Assembly: GCF_048323675.1 (NCBI RefSeq)
Contig: NZ_JBLWFK010000002.1
Coordinates: 744,001-808,000 of the forward strand
Source: Mangrovimicrobium sp048323675
GTDB taxonomy: Bacteria; Pseudomonadota; Gammaproteobacteria; Pseudomonadales; Halieaceae
Length of the DNA: 64,000 bases
Direction: 5' to 3'
Positions within the stretch are counted from its first letter, which is position 1. Each line of letters starts with the position of its first letter. The position numbers and the translations under genes were made by a program. This document shows positions 58,860-64,000 of the stretch, in pieces. The notes below the pieces were generated by a model, which did no database searches, was not told where the DNA came from, and was given only the letters and a program-made list of their open reading frames with translations.

Positions 58860-60132
58860 AACGCTTGCGCAGGTAGATCGCCACAGCGTTCATCAGGATC
58901 AGGAAGCCCATCAGCACCATAATCGCCGCGGACGTTTTTTCGGTGAAACCGCGCTCCGGGCTGTCCGCCCAGAGGAAAATCTGTACCGGCAATACGGTGG
59001 CCGGGTCGGTGACGCCACCCGGCACTTCCATGATGAAGGCCACCATGCCGATCATCAGCAGGGGCGCGGTCTCCCCCAGCGCCTGGGCCATACCGATGAT
59101 CGAACCGGTCAGGATTCCCGGCATCGCCACCGGCAGCACATGGTGAAACACCGCCTGCAGGTGGGACGCCCCCACCCCGAGTGCAGCCTCGCGGATGGAG
59201 GGTGAAACCGCCTGGATCGCCGCCCGGGAGGTAATGATAATCGTCGGCAGGGTCATCAGCGCCAGCACGATACCACCGACCAGCGGGGCCGAGCGCGGCA
59301 TATCGAAAAAGTTGATGAATACCGCCAGGCCCAGCAGGCCGAATACGATGGAAGGCACCGCCGCCAGGTTGTTGATGTTGATCTCGATGAGGTCGGTCAG
59401 CCGGTTGCGCGGCGCAAACTCCTCGAGGTAGACCGCGGCACTCACGCCGATCGGGAAGGCCAGCAGGAACGTGACCATCAGGGTGAACATCGAGCCGAGC
59501 AGCGCGGCGCGGATACCGGCGAGTTCGGGTTCGCGGGAATCCCCCGCGGTGAAGAACTGGGTATTGAAGGTGGATCGGGTCCTGCCCTCCTCCCGCAGTT
59601 TGTCCAGCCAGTCCATCTGCAGGTCGCTGACCCGGCGCTCGCCCTCGGGCACCTCGCGGCTCACCTGGCCCTTGAGGTAACTGGCCGCCTCGGAGTGGGC
59701 CAGCAGCCACAGCTCCTCGCGCTTGCCGAGCAGCGAGGGATCGGCCAGCAGCCGGTCGCGCAGGGCGTACTCCGCCTCCATGCTCACCAGGCGGTACAGT
59801 TCACGCTTGTCGCGCCGGCTGCTCACCTCCGGGAACATCTCCCGCAGGGATTCCTTGATCGCCCCCGCATAATCGGCCTTTTCCAGCGCTTCCACGCCAG
59901 AGCCCGGTTCGACATCGAGGTTTTCCGCCGACAGGTCGAGGGTAATCCGGACCTGTTGCTGGGTGAACGCCGGCAGTCCCTTGCTGACGATATCGAACAT
60001 CAGGATAAACAGGAACACGAAACCGAGGGATACGGCCACCCGGCCCATCCACTGGAAACGCCGCTCCCGCGCGTAGCGTTTCTTCAGTGAAGCCTCGATG
60101 ACCTCGGTGTTTTTGTAGGTTTCCTTGCTCAT
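58846..60132 (-). CDS. pstA: Phosphate ABC transporter permease PstA (extended)
   Basis: A 428-residue permease. After the first membrane helix (VAVSLGFVFLFILMFDIV) there is an unusually long extracytoplasmic segment of about 160 residues, rich in charged helices (ALEKADYAGAIKESLREMFP, LVSMEAEYALRDRLLADPSL). The usual five-helix transporter core follows, with the EAA-like loop SRAAIQAVSPSIREAALGVGA. E. coli PstA is near 296 residues, so this insertion is the main difference. It overlaps pstB and is 12 bp after pstC. Confidence 0.92.
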   Translation of the reverse strand: MSKETYKNTEVIEASLKKRYARERRFQWMGRVAVSLGFVFLFILMFDIVSKGLPAFTQQQVRITLDLSAENLDVEPGSGVEALEKADYAGAIKESLREMFPEVSSRRDKRELYRLVSMEAEYALRDRLLADPSLLGKREELWLLAHSEAASYLKGQVSREVPEGERRVSDLQMDWLDKLREEGRTRSTFNTQFFTAGDSREPELAGIRAALLGSMFTLMVTFLLAFPIGVSAAVYLEEFAPRNRLTDLIEININNLAAVPSIVFGLLGLAVFINFFDMPRSAPLVGGIVLALMTLPTIIITSRAAIQAVSPSIREAALGVGASHLQAVFHHVLPVAMPGILTGSIIGMAQALGETAPLLMIGMVAFIMEVPGGVTDPATVLPVQIFLWADSPERGFTEKTSAAIMVLMGFLILMNAVAIYLRKRFETK

Positions 60133-60144
60133 GATTCTCCGCTA

Positions 60145-61533
60145 TCACTCATACTGTTCGCGGTAGCGCCGCACCACATAGAGTGCGATCACGTTCAGCA
60201 ACAGGGTGACAAAAAACAGCACCAGGCCAAGGGCGAAGGCGGCCAGGGTTTTCGGGCTGTCGAATTCCTGGTCGCCCACCAGCAGCGTGACGATCTGCAC
60301 GGTAATGGTGGTCACTGCCTCCAGCGGGTTGATGGTGAGCCGCGCGGACAGGCCCGCCGCCATCACCACGATCATGGTCTCGCCGATGGCGCGGGACACC
60401 GCCAGCAGGATACCGCCGACAATCCCCGGCAGCGCGGCCGGGATCAGTACCTTGCGAATGGTTTCATTCATGGTCGCGCCAAGGCCGAGGGACGCTTCGC
60501 GCAGGCTGTAGGGCACAGCGTTGATGATGTCGTCGGACAGGGACATGACAAACGGGATGATCATCACCCCCATGACCAGGCCCGCGGCCAGGGCGGATTC
60601 CGAGGCGACCGAGAGTCCCAGCGACTCCCCGAGTTCGCGGATGAAGGGGGCGACGGTCAGGGCGGCAAAGAAGCCGTAGACCACGGTGGGCACGCCGGCG
60701 AGAATCTCCAGGATCGGCTTGGTCACCGCGCGAAACTGCTTGCTGGCGTACTCGGAGAGATAGATCGCCGACATCAGCCCCACCGGCACTGCGATCAGCA
60801 TGGCCACGGCGGAGATCAGCAGCGTGCCCACCAGCAGGGGCACGAAGCCGAAGGAGCCGGAGGCGCCCACCTGGTCCGCGCGAATTGCGATCTGCGGGCT
60901 CCACTGCAGGCCGAAGAGGAAGTCGGTGACCGGAATCTTGTGAAAGAAGCGCACCGCCTCGAACAGTACCGAAAGCACGATTCCCAGCGTGGTCAGCACG
61001 GCGATAAAGGAACAGGCGAACAGCAGGCCCTTCCAGATCGACTCGACCTGGTTGCGCGCGCGCATGGCCGGCCGAATCCGGACAATCACCAGCAGGGCGC
61101 CGATCACCGCGACGAGGCAGACCAGCAGCAATTTCAGCTGCCCGCTGGACTGCTTGTAATGGGCATAGTCCCGCGCAGCGGCCAGTTGGTCGGCGGACAT
61201 CATCGATGCATCCATGCCGCCCGCCGCGTAAGCCAGGATCTGGTTGTAATACAGCCCGAGGCGGCTGTCGCCCAGCGCCTGGACGTCTGCAGGCAGGTCG
61301 GCGACCACCAGCCCCCGGATCACCTGGCCTTCCAGCGCGAGCCAGGCCACCAGCACTAGCAGCGCCGGCAAGGCGGCCCACATCGCGGCCAGGTGGCCGT
61401 AATGCTTGGGCAGGGAATGCAGGCTGTGCACACTGCCGGCGGCCGTGGCTACGTGGCGGGAGCGCTGCCTGCCGAAGGCGAAGCTCGCGATACACAGGGC
61501 GAGCAGGACAAGCAAAAGCGAGGGTGTCTGCAT
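60145..61533 (-). CDS. pstC: Phosphate ABC transporter permease PstC (extended)
   Basis: A 462-residue permease. Two N-terminal membrane segments (LLLVLLALCIASFAFG and MWAALPALLVLVAWLAL) enclose a region absent from E. coli PstC (319 residues). They are followed by the standard core with the EAA-type motif NAVPYSLREASLGLGATMNE and ISRA-like ending (AVSRAIGETMIVVMAAGLSA). ATG 61533 is chosen (MQTPSLLLVLL). It lies 80 bp downstream of pstS behind an intercistronic hairpin. Confidence 0.93.
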   Translation of the reverse strand: MQTPSLLLVLLALCIASFAFGRQRSRHVATAAGSVHSLHSLPKHYGHLAAMWAALPALLVLVAWLALEGQVIRGLVVADLPADVQALGDSRLGLYYNQILAYAAGGMDASMMSADQLAAARDYAHYKQSSGQLKLLLVCLVAVIGALLVIVRIRPAMRARNQVESIWKGLLFACSFIAVLTTLGIVLSVLFEAVRFFHKIPVTDFLFGLQWSPQIAIRADQVGASGSFGFVPLLVGTLLISAVAMLIAVPVGLMSAIYLSEYASKQFRAVTKPILEILAGVPTVVYGFFAALTVAPFIRELGESLGLSVASESALAAGLVMGVMIIPFVMSLSDDIINAVPYSLREASLGLGATMNETIRKVLIPAALPGIVGGILLAVSRAIGETMIVVMAAGLSARLTINPLEAVTTITVQIVTLLVGDQEFDSPKTLAAFALGLVLFFVTLLLNVIALYVVRRYREQYE

Positions 61534-61554
61534 AGCGGACTCTTCAGGTTGGTG

Positions 61555-61573
61555 GCGCCGCCAGGGGCGGCGC
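61555..61573 (-). promoter_or_regulatory. Intercistronic hairpin between pstS and pstC
   Basis: GCGCCGCC-AGG-GGCGGCGC is a perfect 8-bp GC-only stem with a 3-nt loop and no T tract. It is located between the binding-protein gene and the permease gene, the typical position for a stem that protects the more abundant pstS message. Confidence 0.6.
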
Positions 61574-61613
61574 ACCGGTTACAGCATAGTTGTGGTTGGT
61601 TTAAATCGCCCGC

Positions 61614-62756
61614 TTACATCGCCAGCGCTTTGAGATTGGCGACATCGTCCTGTACCTGCTCCAGTGCGTCCTCGGACAGGGGGATCAGGCCGCGCTCGGA
61701 GAGGTAGCCGTCCTCGCCCATCGCGCGGTCGGAGACAAACTCTTCGGCGAATTCCTTGATACCGGGGATACGCCCGACGTGCGCCGCCTTGATGTAGAAG
61801 TACAGGGGGCGGGAAATCGGGTACTCACCGTCGGCGATGGAATCGAAGTCCGGTTCGACGCCCTCGATGATGGAGCCGTGCACCATGTCGGAATTTTCCT
61901 CGAGGAAGCTGTAACCGAAAATGCCGATAGCGCTGGGATTGGCCTCGAGTTTCTGCACGATCAGGTTGTCGTTTTCACCGGCCTCGATATAAGCCCCGTC
62001 CTCGCGCACGGAATAGGCGATGGCATTGAACACGTCCTCACCGGAGGGCGCCTTGCCCTTGCCGGTTTCCATGGCGCTGTAGAGGGATTCGGGCAGGCCC
62101 AGTGTCGCCATTGCCGCCTTGAGCGCGGCGGGATCGCCGGCCTCGATCTTCTTCAGGGCCTTGAGTTCGGGGTATGCGGCGGCGCCGCCACCCAGCGCCA
62201 GTTCGGCGAAGGCGTCACGGGTCCCGGAAGTCGGCGGCGGGCCGAGCACTTCGATCTTCACCGCGGGCAGCGCGGGATCGATGTCCTGCCAGGTCTGGTA
62301 GGGGTTGGCCACCAGTTTGCCATCCGCACCGGGGACGTCCTTGGCCAGGGCGAGATAGAGTTCCTTCAGGCTCAGTTTGTACTGGGGCGCCTCGCGCGAA
62401 TTGGCGACGGCAATACCGTCGTAGCCGATCAGCACTTCGACGATATCCTGCACGCCGTTCTTCTGGCAGTCATCGAATTCGCTTTTCTTGATCCGCCGCG
62501 AGGCATTGGTGATATCCGGCGTGGAGGTGCCGACACCCTTGCAGAACAGTTTCAGGCCGCCACCGGAACCGGTGGACTCAATCTTCGGGGTCTTGAAACT
62601 GGTGGAGCGGCCGAAGCGTTCGGCCACTACCGTGGCAAAGGGGTACACCGTGGATGAACCGACGATACTCACGGTATCCCGGCCCTGTGCCTGTACGGTG
62701 AGTGGGGAAATTGCAATTGCGGCCAATGCCACCATGCTCGTCAGTCGTAACTTCAC
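61614..62756 (-). CDS. pstS: Phosphate ABC transporter substrate-binding protein
   Basis: A periplasmic phosphate-binding protein of about 380 residues. The signal peptide is LTSMVALAAIAISPLTVQAQ. The mature protein opens VSIVGSSTVYPFATVVAERF, has the phosphate-contacting ESTGSGGGLKLFCKGVG and TNASRRIK, and GPPPTSGTRDAFAELALGG (the SGT(R) loop). The start is GTG 62756. A consensus Pho box with a matched -10 lies about 80 bp upstream, so expression should be PhoB-dependent. Confidence 0.95.
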   Translation of the reverse strand: MKLRLTSMVALAAIAISPLTVQAQGRDTVSIVGSSTVYPFATVVAERFGRSTSFKTPKIESTGSGGGLKLFCKGVGTSTPDITNASRRIKKSEFDDCQKNGVQDIVEVLIGYDGIAVANSREAPQYKLSLKELYLALAKDVPGADGKLVANPYQTWQDIDPALPAVKIEVLGPPPTSGTRDAFAELALGGGAAAYPELKALKKIEAGDPAALKAAMATLGLPESLYSAMETGKGKAPSGEDVFNAIAYSVREDGAYIEAGENDNLIVQKLEANPSAIGIFGYSFLEENSDMVHGSIIEGVEPDFDSIADGEYPISRPLYFYIKAAHVGRIPGIKEFAEEFVSDRAMGEDGYLSERGLIPLSEDALEQVQDDVANLKALAM

Positions 62757-62820
62757 TTGCGGGTGCTCCCATTTTGCGGCGTGGGTGAGCTGGCGCTTTT
62801 TCCAGCCCGTGACGCCGGCC

Positions 62821-62854
62821 AGTCTAGTCAGCAATTGTTACCGTTATATGACAG
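62821..62854 (-). promoter_or_regulatory. Pho box and promoter of pstS
   Basis: On the minus strand CTGTCAT-ATAA-CGGTAAC (62854-62837) matches the 7-4-7 direct-repeat PhoB-binding consensus, with the second half one base off. Ten bases later TAGACT (62826-62821) sits at the spacing expected for the -10 of a PhoB-activated sigma-70 promoter, where the Pho box replaces the -35. Confidence 0.85.
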
Positions 62855-62902
62855 CGCCAAGTCTATATAATTAAAGGCAATTTTCCAAAAAGAGCAACTG
62901 CC

Positions 62903-63625
62903 TCACTTCTCGTTCACCTTGTCGAGGAAATCCTCCAGGGATTTCTGGTGGCGTACATCGCGGCCGCGTACCAGGTAAATCACGTGCTCGGCGATATTCG
63001 CGGCGTGGTCGCCGATGCGCTCGAGGCTGCGCAGCGCCCACATCTCGTTGAGGATGGAACCGATCTGCCGCGGGTCCTCCATCATGAAGGTGACCAGGGA
63101 GCGCATGGCGCTGCCGTATTCCTTGTCGACATCGTTGTCTTCCTTCACCACGCTGACCGCCTGGTCGAGATCCAGGCGGGCGAAGGCGTCGAGGGCCCGC
63201 CGCAGCATCGCGGCCACGTGGTTGCCAATGGCGCGGATCTCGACGTAGCTGGAGGGCGACGCGCTCTCCTCGGCCAGTCGCAATGCCTGGCGCGCGACTT
63301 TCACCGCTTCGTCGCCGATGCGTTCGATATCGGTGTTGATCTTGATCACCGTGATGACCAGGCGCAGGTCGCTCGCCGCGGGCTGGCGCCGGGCAAGAAT
63401 GGTGGCGCTCTCGTCGTCGATGCGCATTTCCATCTGGTTGACCTCGTGATCGCGGTGGATGATTTCCTCCGCGATACCCGAGTCCCGGGTGATCAGTGCT
63501 TCCACCGCCGAGTTGAGTTGCTGCTCCACCTGGCCACCCATCTCCAGCAGGTGATTCTTGATCTCCTCCAGTTCCGTGTTGAACTTCTCGGAAATGTGCT
63601 GCTTGTAGTCGTCCTGTTTCAACAT
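62903..63625 (-). CDS. phoU: Phosphate signalling protein PhoU
   Basis: A 240-residue all-helical regulator made of two PhoU repeats. The N-terminal repeat has NTELEEIKNHLLEMGGQVEQ and MRIDDESATILARRQPAASD; the second has IRAIGNHVAAMLRRALDAFA and MRSLVTFMMEDPRQIGSIL. The family metal-binding E/D-rich turns (RIGDEAVKVA and RIGDHAANIAEHV) are present. PhoU mediates negative control of PhoR by PstSCAB. It lies 14 bp downstream of phoR and upstream of pstS, not after pstB as in E. coli. Confidence 0.95.
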   Translation of the reverse strand: MLKQDDYKQHISEKFNTELEEIKNHLLEMGGQVEQQLNSAVEALITRDSGIAEEIIHRDHEVNQMEMRIDDESATILARRQPAASDLRLVITVIKINTDIERIGDEAVKVARQALRLAEESASPSSYVEIRAIGNHVAAMLRRALDAFARLDLDQAVSVVKEDNDVDKEYGSAMRSLVTFMMEDPRQIGSILNEMWALRSLERIGDHAANIAEHVIYLVRGRDVRHQKSLEDFLDKVNEK

Positions 63626-63639
63626 CAGTCTCGCCTCCT

Positions 63640-64000
63640 TCAGGCTCGTCCCGGAAAGACCAGGGTGAACGTGCTGCCCTTGCCCAGTGTGCTCTTGATC
63701 TCCAGCCGCCCGGCGTGCGCCGCGGCGACGTGCTTGACGATGGCCAGGCCGAGCCCGGTGCCACCGGTCGCGGAAGACCTGCTGTCATCCACGCGGTAGA
63801 AGCGCTCGGTCAGCCGCGGTATGTGCAGCGGATCAATCCCGGCGCCTTCATCGACCACCGACAGGCGATAATCATCGCCCTCCCGCGACCAGGTAGCAAG
63901 GACCGGCCGCCCCGCCCGCCCGTATTTATAGGCGTTTATCACCAGGTTCGACACCGCGCTGTAGAGTTCGCGGTAATCGCCCTGGATCCTGTCACTGCAA
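63640..64000 (-). CDS. phoR: Phosphate regulon sensor histidine kinase PhoR (C-terminal part, cut by window)
   Basis: The open frame enters from base 64000 and encodes the ATPase end of a histidine kinase: the N box SNLVINAYKYGRAG, G1 box DEGAGIDPLHIPRLTERFYR, and G2 box GGTGLGLAIVKHVAAAHAGR. It is followed by the usual strand STLGKGSTFTLVFP. The frame continues upstream of the first possible start inside the window, so this is a truncated gene, not a short one. Identity as PhoR rests on being directly upstream of phoU and pstS; phoB is expected beyond the edge. Confidence 0.85.
   Translation of the reverse strand, partial: CSDRIQGDYRELYSAVSNLVINAYKYGRAGRPVLATWSREGDDYRLSVVDEGAGIDPLHIPRLTERFYRVDDSRSSATGGTGLGLAIVKHVAAAHAGRLEIKSTLGKGSTFTLVFPGRA

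Overview
This is a GC-rich, gene-dense chromosomal segment from a gammaproteobacterium. A full Na+-NQR operon, the Lpt/Lol/LPS genes, a TonB-dependent receptor, a coniferyl-aldehyde-dehydrogenase-like enzyme and a PAPS-type sulfotransferase suggest a marine Halieaceae/Cellvibrionales-type organism. That placement is inference from gene content. From memory, the order murB-ptp-kdsB-lpxK-exbD-exbB-comEC-DUF2062-lolE-lolD-lolC-nqr-gap-mfd-csiV-mtnP-lexA-topA follows the Pseudomonas aeruginosa chromosome closely.

Layout. (1) 1-7910, minus strand: a tightly overlapping run exbB-exbD-msbA-lpxK-kdsB-ptp-murB-uvrC that links lipid A/Kdo supply and export, peptidoglycan precursor synthesis and excision repair. 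(2) 7981-14134: comEC, a DUF2062 membrane protein and lolCDE. (3) 14150-21318: nqrABCDEF, apbE and nqrM, i.e. the Na+-pumping NADH:quinone reductase with its flavin-attachment and maturation factors. (4) 21590-31179: an N-terminally extended GAPDH, a TonB-dependent receptor, mfd, csiV and a methylthioinosine/methylthioadenosine phosphorylase. (5) 31484-38915: a DUF6763-type protein, lexA with two SOS boxes, two small proteins, topA, a membrane-anchored hypothetical, a UspA protein, a glutaredoxin-like protein and a SpoU-type RNA methyltransferase. (6) 38926-47679, minus strand: dnaX-ybaB-recR-rnd-ycgL-ycgN followed by a MoxR/VWA module, with the 4.5S SRP RNA upstream of dnaX. (7) 48117-55749: accessory metabolism (SnoaL-like protein, sulfotransferase, ThDP enzyme, aldehyde dehydrogenase, FAD oxidoreductase) and hisC. 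(8) 55920-64000: tRNA-Glu, a porin, a 40-codon membrane-peptide ORF divergent from a ribbon-helix-helix regulator, then the phosphate system phoR-phoU / Pho box / pstS-pstC-pstA-pstB.

The most unusual content is a family of about 125-bp intergenic repeats, with four full copies (32051-32176 inverted; 37123-37245, 47825-47949 and 49912-50037 direct) and decayed left ends near 31866-31990. Each folds as a long closing stem around two small conserved hairpins. The middle of the closing stem differs in sequence from copy to copy, yet its two arms remain complementary within each copy. This is strong covariation evidence for a selected structured DNA or RNA element. Two copies in the same orientation bracket the SnoaL/sulfotransferase pair. 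Other notable signals are an E. coli-like programmed -1 frameshift site in dnaX, an intrinsic terminator embedded in the start of apbE, and phoU placed upstream of pstS rather than after pstB.
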